From Leptodactylus fallax (lineage: Eukaryota > Chordata > Amphibia > Anura > Leptodactylidae): 64,000 nt of DNA. The position numbers and the translations under genes are program-made. The notes beneath the pieces were generated by a model that saw only the letters and a program-made list of their open reading frames with translations, was not told the origin of the DNA and did not search any database. Location: assembly GCA_947044405.1 (NCBI GenBank), contig CAMRHE010000353.1:1755501-1819500 (forward strand), given 5' to 3'. Below are positions 41,239-53,846 of the stretch, piece by piece (position 1 is the first letter of the stretch; each line of letters starts with the position of its first letter).

Positions 41239-41925
41239 TATATAGTTTTTTTTTATGTTTTAAATTCTTAAAAAAACAATCCAAAACTTTGCTACATTTC
41301 TTGGAGTCACCATATTCTGACACCCAACAACTTTTTTATTTATCCATGTATAGGGATGCATAAGCCACTTTTTTGTGGGGACAGATGTACTTTTTATTCA
41401 TACCATTTTGAGGAATGTATGATGTTTCGATCGCTTCTTATTCAAATTTTTATGAGAAGCAAATCAGTGAAAAAATGGCAGTTTGGCACTTTTGAGGTTT
41501 TTTCCCACTACGGTGTTTGCTGTATGGGAAAAATATTTTTATGTTTGCAGACTGGGTGCATTTGGATGTGGGGATGTATAATTTATGTATGTTTTTGTTT
41601 ATTTATTTTTATTTTAAATCTAGGGAAAGGGGGTTGATTAGAAATTTTTTGTTTTTTATTGTTTTGTTTTTTTAAATATATTTTTAACTATTTTATTATT
41701 TCCCCCCCCCCCACAAGGGGCTTGAACTTGCAATGCTTTGACTGCAAGTCCCATACACTGCAATACAACTGTATTGCAATCTATGGGAGATTTGCTAAAT
41801 AGCTATTGAGGCTGGTCCAGTGGTGTAACTAGGAATGGCTGGGCCCCACGGTGAACATTTGACATGCCCCTTCCCCGGCAACCACCCTTCCCTGCACAAA
41901 CCGCATTCCCCTCATTCCTGCACAC
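41239..41925. other. AT-rich unassigned sequence with a dispersed-repeat piece
   Basis: T-rich. At 41815-41870 is a copy of the CAGTGG(C/T)GTA(G/A)CTAG repeat also seen at 26166. Confidence 0.45.
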
Positions 41926-42070
41926 ACTATTATGTGGCATAGTGGCAAATGCACACACTATTATGCCCCATAGTGGCCCCTTCACACAGTATTATGTCCC
42001 ATAGCGGCCCCTGCACACAGTATTCTGCCCCATAGTGGCCCTGGCACACAGTATCATGCCCCATTGTGGA
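41926..42070. repeat. Minisatellite, unit about 37 bp
   Basis: Four units of the form CACACAGTATTATGCCCCAT followed by AGTGGCCCC. Confidence 0.8.
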
Positions 42071-42092
42071 CCACTCATGAACAATTATTATT

Positions 42093-42345
42093 GACCCCAG
42101 AGTATAATGATCGGAGACCCAGGGGAGGATACAAACATAAAAAACTGTGTTACTTACCTGTCCCTGGCTCCGGCGTACTCCCCGCTTCTTCATCACGGCC
42201 GGCGTCACGATACATAATGACGTCGGCCTGGACGTCACCAAGGAGGACCGAAGCCTGCCGGAGCACAGGAGAGGTAAGTAATATTGTTTTTTATGTTCCC
42301 TCAGCTCCTTGGGCCTCTGATCATTATACCCTGGGGTCTAAAAAG
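42093..42345. repeat. Hairpin repeat, family E copy 1
   Basis: GAGTATAATGATCGGAGACC near the left is mirrored by GGCCTCTGATCATTATACCC at the right. CTTACCTGTCCCTGG is mirrored by GAGAGGTAAGTAA. A related copy is at 46545-46720. Confidence 0.65.
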
Positions 42346-43020
42346 ACCCCAAAGTATAGTGATAGCAGTGTTTGTGGGGTTCGCAGCCCGTGGCCTTACT
42401 TACCGATCCCCGCTCCTCCTCACAGCCACCTCCGCTTCTGCAGAATGTGAAGCACAGGTGGCCGTGAGCAGGAGCGGGGATAGATAAGTAAATAGGGCCC
42501 GTTACCTGCTAATGTTACACCCCCTAATGTTTCAGGCCCTGTGGTAATCGCTCTTGCTGCTACCCCCGGTATTTACGCCCCTGGGCTGGTCATATAATAC
42601 AATGACAAGCCTGGGAGCCATAATTAGGCTCCAGGCTGTCAAGGAAATAGGACGGCTCCCACAATCTAGCCACGCAGGAGCCGTCCTGCACCAGCAAAGG
42701 TACGGGGAAGATGGGGACCCGCCCCCGGGCACTTTTTTTTTTTTTTACCTTGGGGGACTCCAGAAAAGTGCAGTTCCTGCATCAGCCAAAACCCAGTAGC
42801 TATGCCGAGACCCAGTATACCAATTCTTGTTGCAGGTTTAGATATGATTTTCAACCTGTGCAACGTAAAGGCCAGACCTGCTGTCCAGGAATCACAACTG
42901 AAAGCTGTGGTGAAAAACAGCTGATTTCTGCTAGTTGTTGACACGGCAAGGTCTACTGCTTGTATACAGGAAGCTGCATGTTCCCAGTGACCTCAAATAT
43001 CCAACCTTCCCATGAATGTG
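42346..43020. other. Unassigned sequence
   Basis: GC-richer than its surroundings; no gene seen. Confidence 0.4.
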
Positions 43021-43366
43021 TAAGGTCCGGTTCACATCTGCGTTTGAGATTCTGTTTGGGGAGTCTGCTTGGGAACCCCCCGAACAGAAACCTATACGCA
43101 TAGAAAAGTGGTTTACCTAAGGAAACCTGTGGTTTCCGCACGAAACATGCGGAGAGAAAAGTGCTGCAAGCAGTACTTTCCTCTCTGCATGTTTCCGCAT
43201 GTTTTTTGCGGAAACCGAGTGGCAACCACATGGACCCCATTATAGTCTATGGGGTCTGCAGGTTTCCTTAGGTAAACCGCTTTTCTATGCGTATAGGTTT
43301 CCGTTTGGGGGGTCCCCAAGCAGAATCCCCGAACGGAAACCGAATGCAGATGTGAACCGGCCCTAA
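43021..43366. repeat. Long hairpin repeat with 'GGTTCACATCTGC' ends
   Basis: AAGGTCCGGTTCACATCTGC at the left and GCAGATGTGAACCGGCCCTA at the right. The arms continue: CCTATACGCATAGAAAAG against CTTTTCTATGCGTATAGG. Total about 346 bp, mostly double-stranded when folded. Non-coding MITE-like element. Confidence 0.85.
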
Positions 43367-43587
43367 GCGTGTTAGATTTTCTTACAAATACTATTCTCAA
43401 ATTATAAGCCATGTTTAATATCACACATAGGAGCTAAAGGAAGTCATACATTCAGCATCATTTAACCATTTAACAGTTCTGCATGATTGATATCTTTCGT
43501 GGCCAATTGCTGAGCTGATATTCTAAAATGGGTTTCTTCCTTAGTTTTTGTACACATAGTAGATGTCTGGAAGCATTTTTTTTTCAT

Positions 43588-44108
43588 TAATACACTTTGT
43601 AATATACTTTATTAACAAATTTTGGCTCCTTTCTGTGAAATCCTGTATTTCTTTATTCTTTCCTTTGCTTCTCTATTGAGAGCTGTCCCCTGCTTCTCAT
43701 TGTGTAAAATGTATGGGCTGTATGAAATGATGAGAACACGGGAGTGTGGATGCTATATCTCAGGCATTATAAAACGTAGAAACTTGTAGCTGCATATAAA
43801 CATCCCAATCCTGACTGTGTTTTTAACCAGTGATATTGCTGGAAATTACATCAGTAGAACTGTAGATCATTTATATCATCCTATCATTTGACATTAAAAG
43901 CAAGTTTCTAAGTTTTATAGTTCCCAAGATATAGCTGTTTTAGTCACCATCCCCACCCTCATTTTCTCTTCATTCCACACAGCCCACACACCGTGCACAA
44001 TGAGGAGACAGCTCTCATTAGAGAACTAAGGGGAAAAAATGCCAGATTTCACAGAAACGAGACAAAATTTGTTAGTAAAGTATATTACAAAATTTATTAA
44101 TGACACAT
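43588..44108. repeat. Hairpin repeat family D, more complete copy
   Basis: The left arm CATTAATACACTTTGTAATA TACTTTATTAAC is mirrored by GTTAGTAAAGTATATTACAA AATTTATTAATG at the right. GGCTCCTTTCTGTGAAAT is mirrored near 44050. About 520 bp. Confidence 0.8.
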
Positions 44109-44333
44109 AAATTGCCAGAAAATAAAAAAAAAAATCAAAATTATGCTTTAACCATTTTGACAAAGGATACATATGTTGTAACTTTTATTCAACTACACTG
44201 CACTGCGAAGCTGATATAAAATATGTGTTGACTGAAAAGATCGATCATAAAATATAACAAGCAACTGACACAGTAAAGGAGAAGTTAATTCTTTTTTCAA
44301 CATATACTCTGATCTACAGCTGAAAAAAACAAC

Positions 44334-44491
44334 TAGGCTGAGGCCCCACGTTGCGGAAATGGAGCTTTTTTTGCTGCAGATTTTATTGCAGTTTTTGAGC
44401 CAAAGCCAAGAATGGCTACAAGAGAAATGGGAAATATAAAGGAAGCACTTATATTGTGTTTGTGTTTCCACAACATGGGACTTTAGCCTAA
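44334..44491. repeat. Palindromic repeat, family A, copy 4 (shortened)
   Basis: TAGGCTGAGGCCCCACGTTG at the left and CATGGGACTTTAGCCTA at the right. Part of the right arm is missing. Confidence 0.7.
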
Positions 44492-44901
44492 GTCAGATTT
44501 TCATTAGAAAAAATTAATAAAAAGCAAATTATTTTATACAGTGTTCATAAAAATGAGGAATGGACAATCCATATTTCATATGATATAGGTATGTATAGTA
44601 AAGATAAAAATATTAACCAAAAAGAGAAAAAGATTAAAAAAAAAAAAACATTGGAAAACAATTGATGATATAGTGAATATGTATAAATAAATTATGGATA
44701 TGTTGCATTTGCCAAAGGTAAAATTATAATTTAACATAAAAGAGGAAAATAGTTATAGGATTCACTATATATAATAAGAGATTGGGAATGCCTTTGCCTG
44801 GAGGAATGAGCAGAGAATTGTAATAAAGAGTAAGCCTCATGGCAGGAGACTGAAACAAGTCCTAATACTCAAGTAAGGTTTGGATTAAAGGGGTTGGCCA
44901 C

Positions 44902-45173
44902 TCTGAGGCTAAAGCCCCACGTAGCAGGCCACAACAAAAAAGTGGGGTCTTTCCCGCAGCGCTTTTCAATTATACCTATAGAGAAACCACCACAGTTTCC
45001 GTAGGTATAATTGACATGCTGTGATTTCCAAAACTGCAACGGTTTTGGAAATTGCAGATTTTCCGCTGCACGTATTCTCCCGTAATGTGTGGATGGTATT
45101 TTCTAAAATCCCATCCACTTTGCAGGAACTGTAAAACGTTGTGTTTTTTTCACCACATGGGGTCCCGGCCTTT
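44902..45173. repeat. Non-autonomous repeat, family B, copy 4
   Basis: CTGAGGCTAAAGCCCCACGT at the left, GACATGCTGTGATTTCC in the middle, CATGGGGTCCCGGCCTTTTA at the right. Confidence 0.7.
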
Positions 45174-46370
45174 TACTAATTTTTCAGAATATGCTGAATG
45201 GCCTGTCATGGGGCATCCATCAGCAGCCTCCATTGAATAGCACTGGCACTGTACATGCACATGTTTGCTTCATCATGTAGAGTGCTGTTCAGTCAAGTCC
45301 TCTGATACAGGGATCAGGTCACAAGATCTTCCATCAGCGGCCATGACGTAACCACAGGCCCTCAATGTCTGCTAGGCAGATTGATGTAATAATGTAGTAT
45401 TATAAGCAGGACATTGGTGCAAATATTATAAATACATTATACCAGTAAATCACTTAATATCCTGTTTGCAGCAAATTCTCAAAAATAAAGTAAGAGTGGT
45501 AAACCCCTTAAATCACATAGTCTGAAACAGGAAGTTTCTATAGGACACAACACTGGCCATAAGGGTAAAAGGGTAAAATAGCTTCCTCCAAGTGTAACAT
45601 GGTAACCAGTATTCTGTGGAGCTCACAATCAGTACAGACCTCCCCTATAACATGAAGGAGAGAAGCAGGGTGCTTCACAAGATAAATCTAGGACAGATAG
45701 GTGAAGGAGCTGGCGTAGCTACTACTGAGGAAATTTGAAATAAATCACATCACAGCTTAGAAGATCATCATAAAGTATCAAAGAGAGCAACATGCCTAAT
45801 AGATTAAACAGAAAAGAATAAAATGCTTCCAGCACGAGAAAAATTGGACATAATTAAAACGTAACTTTTAATTCATGTAACTTCGCCTCGTTCTTTAATA
45901 AAATAACACTGACCCAATCAAAGGGGCACACCACTAAAAATTAAAAAAATATACAGCTTAATTATAAAACTTAGATTTCAGCAAGTATTGCATCCCCTTA
46001 ACTTTTTTTTGCTCCCCTTTCCTTCTCTGTAAAGTGCCACCCCATGTTTCATCTGTCTTCTCCACATTGCTGTGATCTGACACGTGGAGGGGTGACTAAC
46101 CCAGTGCATCACTGGCCTCCATTGAAGAAGACTGAGCATGACACCGCATTTGTTTCCGATACTGTGTTTTTTTCAATAGTGGTTGTTGATGGATGGGTTT
46201 CGCTATGTGCCCCTCCCTCAGCTGGCATGTGGACCACCACAGCACTGTGGAGAAGACAGTTATAACAATTGGAGCTTTACAGAAAAGGAGGTTGGTGTAG
46301 AGCCACTAAAGACTATATTACAATGCATGTTTTCATGCGAAAATGGTAAAAATGGAATTTTAAAATACAG
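45174..46370. other. Unassigned sequence, no gene seen
   Basis: About 1.2 kb of mixed sequence. I see no exon, RNA gene or named repeat. Confidence 0.4.
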
Positions 46371-46462
46371 TGCCTGGCGAAAGTATTCGGCCCCCTTGAA
46401 CTTTTCAACCTTTTGCCACATTTCAGGCTTCAAACATAAAGATATAAAATTTTATATCTTTT
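46371..46462. mobile_element. Tc1-like terminal fragment, family of 47520-49148
   Basis: CAGTGCCTGGCGAAAGTATT then TTTGCCACATTTCAGGCTTC, truncated after AAAATTTTATATC. Confidence 0.85.
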
Positions 46463-46544
46463 GCTATAGGACGCAGATGGGGAAGCAGAAGCGGCTGTGA
46501 ACAGGTGCGGGGATCGGTAAGTGAGACCAAATACTACTATTATT

Positions 46545-46740
46545 ATACACTAGGGTCTTTTCAGACCCCGGAGTATAATAATCGGAGACCCAGGGAAGGT
46601 GAGGGAACATAAAAACCAGTGTTACTCACCTCTCCTGAGATTCGGTGTTACTCCCAGCCGGCTTTGGCCTCCACGTAAGCCAGGATGACATCATTATGTC
46701 GCAACGCCAGCCTTGGCCCATGTGACATCTGTGCGACATT
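46545..46740. repeat. Repeat family E, copy 2 (partial)
   Basis: AGTATAATAATCGGAGACCC and GTGTTACTCACCTCTCC, matching 42093-42345. Confidence 0.6.
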
Positions 46741-46744
46741 GAAG

Positions 46745-46986
46745 AGAGCTATGTTTCACAGTAGGGACAGTGTTCTTTTCAAGATATGCTTCATTTTTCC
46801 ATCTGTGAACAAAGAGCTGATGTGCCTTGCCAGAAATTTAGATTTTTGTCTCATCTGTCCATAGGACATTCTCCCATGTAGATTGGCAAATTCCAGTTTT
46901 GTCAGATTCAAGTTATTTCTATGACCATTGTGGGTTTTTCTTTCATTAAACGATGGGTACCAACAATTTTGTCCACGTGTGTATGT
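46745..46986 (-). mobile_element. Tc1-like fragment, family of 1142-1518
   Basis: It ends in the same inverted repeat (CATTGTGGGTTTTTCTTTCA ... TTTTGTCCACGTGTGT). It also holds part of the transposase middle region, the inverse of GGAGAATGTCCTATGGACAG. The left side is truncated. Confidence 0.8.
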
Positions 46987-47051
46987 CATTAAGGGAGCAG
47001 TATTTATGTTAGGGGGAATCAGGGGCATAATAAAAGGGGGCAATTAATTAA

Positions 47052-47382
47052 AGGGCTTGTCCAGGATAGCCACTTTTTTTTAATATGGGACCGGGGAAAG
47101 TGATTAAAAAAAAAAAAACCCTACTCACCTGTCCCTTATGCTCTGATGTCTCCCACCAAAGTCTGGCTCTCTGGTGTCTTTCAGCATCTTCCAGTCCTGC
47201 AGCTCCGGTGTTTTCTTCTGGCGCAAGTCCCCACCGCACATGACCACTGAGGTCGCTGACATAGGACGTCACAGTGCTGTGGGGAAGGAAACATCGGAGC
47301 AGCAGGACTGGAACACGCTGGAAGACACCAGAGAACCTTCTCTGACCTCATATTAAAAAAGTGGTTATCCTGGACAACCCCT
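47052..47382. repeat. TTAA-flanked hairpin element (331 bp)
   Basis: TTAA precedes AAGGGCTTGTCCAGGATAGC, and TTAA follows GCTATCC-like inverse TTATCCTGGACAACCCCT. The ends are inverted copies of about 28 bp including the CCACTTTTTT part. A TTAA target duplication with AGGGGTTGTCC ends fits a piggyBac- or Kolobok-type MITE (inference). Confidence 0.8.
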
Positions 47383-47519
47383 TTAAGGTGGCCCTTGGGC
47401 TTTAATAAAGGGACTTTGCAGCTCATTTTTATTGATGATCTATCCTTAGGACAGATCAGTAGAGAGATCAGTAGACCTCCCCCGGATCAGCTGTATGAAG
47501 GGGCCATGGAGCCTGTTTA

Positions 47520-49148
47520 CAGTGCCTTGCGAAAGTATTGGGCCCCCTTGATCTTTTCAACCATTTGCCACATTTCAGGCTTCAAACATAAGGATACAAA
47601 ATTTTAATTTTTTGGTGAAGAATCAACAACAAGTGGGACACAATTGTGAAGTGGAACGAAATTTATTGGTTGTTTTAAACTTTTGTAAAAAATAAAAAAC
47701 TGAAAAGTGGGGCGTGCAATATTATTCGGCCCCTTTACTTTCAGTGCAGCAAACTCACTCCAGAAGTTCAGTGAGGATCTCTGAATGATCCAATGTTGTC
47801 CCAAATGACTGATGATGATAAATATAATCCACCTGTGTGAAATCAAGTCTCCATATAAATGCACCTGCTCTGTGATAGTCTCAGGGTTCTGTTTAAAGCG
47901 CAGAGAGCATCATGAAGACCAAGGAACACACCAGGCAGGTCCGTGATACTGTTGTGGAGAAGTTTAATGCCGGATTTGGATACAAAAAGATTTCCCAAAC
48001 TTTAAACATCCCAAGGAGCACTGTGCAAGCGATCATATTGAAATGGTAGATTTGCAGTGGTCTTATACTCCTTCCAAGACCCGGCCGTCCCTCTAAACTT
48101 TCATCTCAAACAAGGAGAAGACTGATCAGAGATGCAGCCAAGAGGCCCATGATCACTCTGGATGAACTGCAGAGATCTACAGCTGAGGTGGGAGAGTCTG
48201 TCCATAGGACAACAATCAATCGTACACTGCACAAATCTGGCCTTTATGGAAGAGTGGCAAGAAGAAAGCCATTTCTAAAAGATATTCATGAAAAGTCTCA
48301 TTTAAAGTTTGGCACAAGCCACCTGGGAGACACACCAAACATGTGGAAGAAGGTGCTCTGGTCAGATGAAACCAAAATTTAACTTTTTGGCCACAATGCA
48401 AAATGATATGTTTGGCGTAAAAGCAACACAGCTCATTACCCTGAACACACCATCCCCACTGTCAAACATGGTGGTGGCAGCATCATGGTTTGGGCCTGCT
48501 TTTCTTCAGCAGGGACAGGGAAGATGGTTAAAATTGATGGGAAGATGGATGGAGCCAAATACAGGACCATTCTGGAAGAAAACCTGTTGGAGTCTGCAAA
48601 AGACCTGAGACTGGGAAGGAGATTTATCTTCCAACAAGACAATGATCCCAAACATAAAGCAAAATCTACAATGGAATGGTTCACAAATAAACATATCCAG
48701 GTGTTAGAATGGCCAAGTCAAAGTCCAGACCTGAATCCAATCGAGAATCTGTGGAAAGAACTGAAAACTGCTGTTCACAAACGCTCTCCATCCAACCTCA
48801 CTGAGCTCGAGCTGTTTTCCAAGGAAGAATGGGCAAGAATTTCAGTCTCTCGATGTGCAAAACTGATAGAGACATACCCCAAGTGACTTGCAGCTGTAAT
48901 CGCAGCAAAAGGTGGCGCTACAAAGTATTAACTTAAGGGGGCCAAATAATTTGGCACGCCCCATTTTTCAGTTTTTTATTTCTTACAAAAGTTTAAAATA
49001 TCCAATAAATTTCGTTCCACTTCACGACTGTGTCCCACTTGTTGATTCTTCACCAAAAAATTAAAATTTGATATCCTTATGTTTAAAGCCTTAAATGTGG
49101 CAAAAGGTTGAAAAGTTCAAGAGGGCCGAATACTTTCGCAAGGCACTG
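47520..49148 (+). mobile_element. Full-length Tc1-like transposon (1629 bp)
   Basis: TA-flanked, with ends CAGTGCCTTGCGAAAGTATT and AATACTTTCGCAAGGCACTG. Long inverted terminal regions include TTGGTGAAGAATCAACAACA. It is the sister of the nested-insertion copy at 9262-12646. Confidence 0.95.
47912..48931 (+). pseudogene. Tc1 transposase with several stops and a micro-inversion
   Basis: 340 codons with no frameshift, from MKTKEHTRQVRDTVVEKF to ...GATKY. In-frame stops are TAG at 48047, TAA at about 48380, TGA at about 48404 and TGA at 48884. The catalytic residues are all present: [16 protein letters not shown] and [11 protein letters not shown] (DD34E). The TAG at 48047 is created by an inverted 27-bp segment (48047-48073). 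It is inactive. Confidence 0.95.
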
Positions 49149-52100
49149 TATTTGCCTGGTTATTAGCAGCATTGAAGTTTCTTGTTTCCTTCTCTATCTA
49201 TGAAGACTTGTTCACAACAGGTCTGTGCACACAAACTGCCCATCATCTCCCCCTGTTAATATCCCATCCCATAGTAATCATTCCCCTTTTTAGCCTCCCC
49301 CACAGAATCCCTCCTTTACAATATGCAGTGGGGAGAGGGGCGTAACTTGCTGTCAGACCCCTCTAGCTGCGGCTTATTAACTTCTACAGTAACATCTGTT
49401 GTTGAAGCGGAGTTGGGATACTCAATCTTTTATCTACTGTGTATGGTCTGCTTAAAGTAGTACTCTCACAAAAAAAAAATATTTTGTGGCCCTGTAGAAA
49501 GGTGCTGTGTGGTACTGCCTCGATGCAAATCCTATAGGAATAGAGACATGAGATGGCGGATTAGTTGGAGAGTCAGAGTATCAATCATATGACCCATCTG
49601 AGGACTAGAAAGAAAAAAAAAAATCATAAATACAGTCACTGGTGAAAAGTGCTATGGGCATTTTACAAAGATTGTCAATTTTTGAAATCCTGTTTTGTTA
49701 GAAGGATCTCTGACATCTTAATATGCTGCTGAGATCCGCAAATATCAGCCATAATCTGCAAACTGTAATGTATAAATGGGAAGCATATGCTTAGTTTCCC
49801 TGCAGTACTACCACAGTAGAAATTAAGTATTACTCTGTCACCAAAGTGATAGACACTCTCAAATAGCTTTACCAACTTTTTAGAAATGGAAAGAACTAAT
49901 ATAAGAACAAAATATGGGCCAGGTGATTCACTTGTTGTGAGTGCTTAAAGATCAAAAACATATAATGGAAAGCACAGGACTTATGATTCAGAATCTCTCC
50001 GATAAGCTGTAAAGTGAGTACAACCAAAAAAATTAGACTGAGATGCTGTGATAAACAAGTGTATAGGGCAAATATTGTGACCATAAAAATCATCATTTAG
50101 CTCTGGCTTATAAATAGTTTAATTTACTGTATATTATTTTAACAATTGTATGATTCGATTTCTGTCAACTATCTTTAGTCCTGTCCGATCTATATATGTG
50201 TAATTTTTTAAACCAAGCTCCATTTGTTTCTCTTATCTACTTCCTCTCCTAACCCGGACGTCACCATATCAAAAACACTGTTTGCCTAGATACCAGCTCT
50301 GTTTTTTCTCTCTCCTTTAACTAAGAAACATCTCTCATATTGGTCCATACCACACCCGTGATACTGCAAAACATTGATTTAGACATTAATAATTTCTTTT
50401 TTTTAATATCTTTTTGACTAATCACCAATATTGTACAGAGAATTAAAACAAAGTATCACATATTTTGATAACAGTTTTTGAAAACTTATAAGGAACACCC
50501 AAACTCCCCCCCCCCACCTAGCACCAGAACAAAGTAAGAAAAAAAAAAAATCACAGGAATAAAGGTCTATAAGAACAGCTACCAAACAACTGTCATCATA
50601 AAGTAATTGTTCTTTCATATACTAGAACATAAATTTGAAACAGTCCCTCAGAATTTGTTTAGTGGAAATCGGAATGGTAGCAAATTGCAATAAATCTCTC
50701 CATGTGACACAGAATTTTTGTGTCATCTTTTCTTTATTTATAACAGTTTCTATCCAGTCCAACCTAAAAATACCTAATTATTTCTTGCCTCAACAACTGT
50801 AACTTACCTCCTGCTGGTTTTCCACTAAACTGGTATTTCTTCATACTATCATGAATGCAGCAGCCAAGCAGATCTTTCCATCTAGGGGTCCTATTACTGT
50901 GTTTGTTGGATCTCACTCATGACACTGGTTACCTGTTACTTCCTAAATAAAAATTCTTTAATTAGTCTGCACAACCTCTCCATCTCTGCACCATCATCCT
51001 TCTCTGCTGTCATCTCCATTTACCTATGCACACATGCTCTTCTTACAGCCAGTGAACTTTTCTAGGACTTCTCCTGTGCTGCACCTTATATTATTCCACA
51101 TTGAACAGATCTGCATGATTTGTTTGTGCGGCTGATTTATATTTCTCCAGTTTTCCCTACACATGTGTATAATAAAACGTAAAGCATTATTTGAATATAC
51201 TTTCTCCCTTCTTTCTTCCTTGTAGATGCTGGGTCCTTTCTCAATTTGTCCCATTATTTGAACATTGTTATAAATATTAATAAAAGAAACAAAAAAAATC
51301 TTACTGTATACGTATAAAGGAAAGCTATCTGGATTTAGTACAAAACATACAAAAACTGTTCTAATTCTGAAAAACACTCTAGAAGTAATGTATGTTTGCA
51401 AGCAGTAGATAGAATTTTAAAACTCTCTTATTTACATGCCATAAAACATGGGCAAGCTTTGGTTGTTTTGTTTTGTTTTTGTTTTTTTTTATATAATCAG
51501 TTCTAAAACCATTTTAAGGCAAAACGATGAATTATAGTTCAGAATGTGGATTGTGAATGTTACTGTACACAAACTTGAGATTCTTGAGTACAGAACCAGT
51601 CTGTCCAGGTAATGGCCATAGTGATATATGAAGCCAACAGCTGATCCAAATTTCCAATTATAAGGGGTAAATTTCTTCTGCACGTCCAAGCAGAGGATGT
51701 ACTGCATATGTCAATGTATATATAATATCTTTCCATAAAGTATCATGGTTGGAATGATATTATGATCATCCCCAATTCCACATTTTTCTAAGTATATTTA
51801 TTGTGTCATGGTATAAACATAAAAATTGTTCTCTTTGTTCAGCCATTTGAGCTCTAGTCTTTGGTTCCTGGTAAGTAGATTAACATTTCAATTGTTAGCC
51901 AGATTTTGCATGTTTCCATTTGAATATTATATGCTTGTTTATTTTGCATATCTGTCAACTCTTTCTTCCCGGCAAAAGAAAATATTGCTTTCCATACACT
52001 ATTTCTAATTTGGAAGTTGGTCTGATTTGCTTTTTCTTCCTCTTTTAGTCAAGTGACTGTTATATGAATAGCTTGCTGCTGTATTATTTTCAGTTCTTAA

Positions 52101-52156
52101 AGGGAAGTGATACTATCATACTTTTTGTCACTTTTTTTTACTCTACAGTGTAAAAA
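49149..52156. other. 3-kb AT-rich stretch without recognisable features
   Basis: I read both strands for CARD11's start exon and for repeats and found neither. Short open frames such as 51489-51707 (minus) have no family resemblance that I recognise. Confidence 0.4.

Positions 52157-52197
<41 letters not shown>
52157..52197. repeat. (TA)n microsatellite, left part
   Basis: About 18 TA units ending ACACATA, directly at the left end of the Tc1 element. The tract resumes on the other side at 53791 and again at 54120. Confidence 0.9.
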
Positions 52198-53790
52198 CAG
52201 TGGGGAAATAAAGTATTTAGTCAGCCACCAATTGTGCAAGTTCTCTCACTTAAAAAGATGAGAGAGGCCTGTAATTGTCATCATAGGTAGACCTCAACTA
52301 TGAGAGACAAAATGAGAAAACATATCTAGAAAATCACATTGTCTGATTTTTAAAGAATTTAATTGCAAATTATGGTGGAAAATAAGTATTTGGTCACCTA
52401 CAAACAAGCAAGATTTCTGGCTCTCACAGACTTGTAACTTCTTCTTTAAGAGGCTCCTCTGTCCTCCACTCATTACCTGTAGTAATGGCACCTGTTTGAA
52501 ATTGTTATCAGTATAAAAAACACCTGTCCACAACCTCAAACAGTCACACTCCAAACTCCACTATGGTGAAGACCAAAGAGTTGTGGAAGGACACCAGAAA
52601 CAAAATTGTAGACCTGCACCAGGCTGGGAAGACTGAATCTGCAATAGGAAAGCATCTTGGTGTGAAGAAATCAACTGTGGGAGCAATAATTAGAAAATGG
52701 AAGACATATAAGACCATTGATAATCTCCCTCGATCAGGGGCTCCACGCAAGATCTCACCCCGTGGTGTCAAAATGATCACAAGAACGGTGAGCAAAGATC
52801 CCAGAACCACACGGGAGGACCTAGTGAATGACCTGCAGAAAGCTGGGACTAACGTAATAAAGGCTATCGTCAGTAACACACTACGCCGCCAGGGACTCAG
52901 ATCCTGCAGTGCCAGACGTGTCCCCCTGCTTAAGCCAGTACATATCCGGGCCTGTCTGAAGTTTGCTAGAGAGCATTTGGATGTTCCAGAAGAGTATTGG
53001 GAGAATGTCATATGGTCAGATAAAACCAAATTAGAACTGTTTGGTAGAAGCACAAGTTGTCGTGTTTGGAGGAGAGTGAATGCTGAGTTGCATCCAAAGA
53101 ACACCATACCTACTGTGAAGCACGGGGGTGGCTACCTCATGCTTTGGGGCTGTTTCTCTGCAAAGGGACCAGGACGACTGATCCGTGTACATGAGAGAAT
53201 GAATGGGGCCATGTATTGTGAGATTTTGAGTGCAAACCTCCTTCCATCAGGAAGGGCATTGAAGATGAAATGTGGCTGGGTCTTTCAGCATGACAATGAT
53301 CCCAAGCACACCGCCAGGGCAACGAAGGAGTGGCTTTGTAAGAAGCATTTCAAGGTCCTGGATTGGCCGAGCCCGTCTCCAGATCTCAACCCCATAGAAA
53401 ACCATTGGAGCGAGTTGAAAGTCCATGTTGCCCAGCCCCAGCCCTAAAACATCACTGCTCTAGAGGAGATCTGCATGGAGAAATGGGCCGACATACCAGC
53501 AACAGTGTGTGCCAACCTTGTGAAGACTTACAGAAACCGTTTGACCTCTGTCATTGCCAACAAAGGATATATAACAAAGTATTGAGGTGAACTTTTGTTA
53601 TTGACCAAATAGTTATTTTCCACCAAATAAATTCTTTAAAAATCAGACACTGTGACTTTCTGGATTTGTTTTCTCATTTTGTCTCTCATAGTTGAGGTCT
53701 ACCTACGATGTCAATTACAGGCCTTTCTCATCTTTTTAAGTGGGAGAACTTGCACAATTGGTGGCTGACTAAATATTTTTTTCCCCACTG
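52198..53790 (+). mobile_element. Full-length Tc1-like transposon (1593 bp) inserted in (TA)n
   Basis: Ends CAGTGGGGAAATAAAGTATT and AATATTTTTTTCCCCACTG. Inverted terminal regions of more than 200 bp include GTAGACCTCAACTATGAG. It is the best preserved member of the family also seen at 19106, 28157 and 39751. Confidence 0.95.
52563..53585 (+). pseudogene. Tc1 transposase, nearly intact (one in-frame stop)
   Basis: 340 codons, starting [20 protein letters not shown]. The paired-like DNA-binding region ([20 protein letters not shown]) is followed by a basic region ([17 protein letters not shown]). The catalytic domain has D in [13 protein letters not shown] in [11 protein letters not shown] and E in [11 protein letters not shown], with 34 residues between the last two. 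The glutamate after the first D, usual in SDET, is lysine here. A TAA at 53445-53447 interrupts the C-terminal part; the frame then continues to the normal TGA at 53583. Confidence 0.93.
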
Positions 53791-53799
53791 TATATATAA

Positions 53800-53843
<44 letters not shown>
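53791..53843. repeat. (TA)n microsatellite, middle part
   Basis: TATATATAAATATAATATATATATA... between two Tc1 elements. Confidence 0.9.

Positions 53844-53846
<3 letters not shown>

Noticed and set aside
51489..51707. 72-codon minus-strand frame considered as the missing CARD11 start exon
   Set aside because: No resemblance to the CARD N-terminus and no suitable splice donor in phase.
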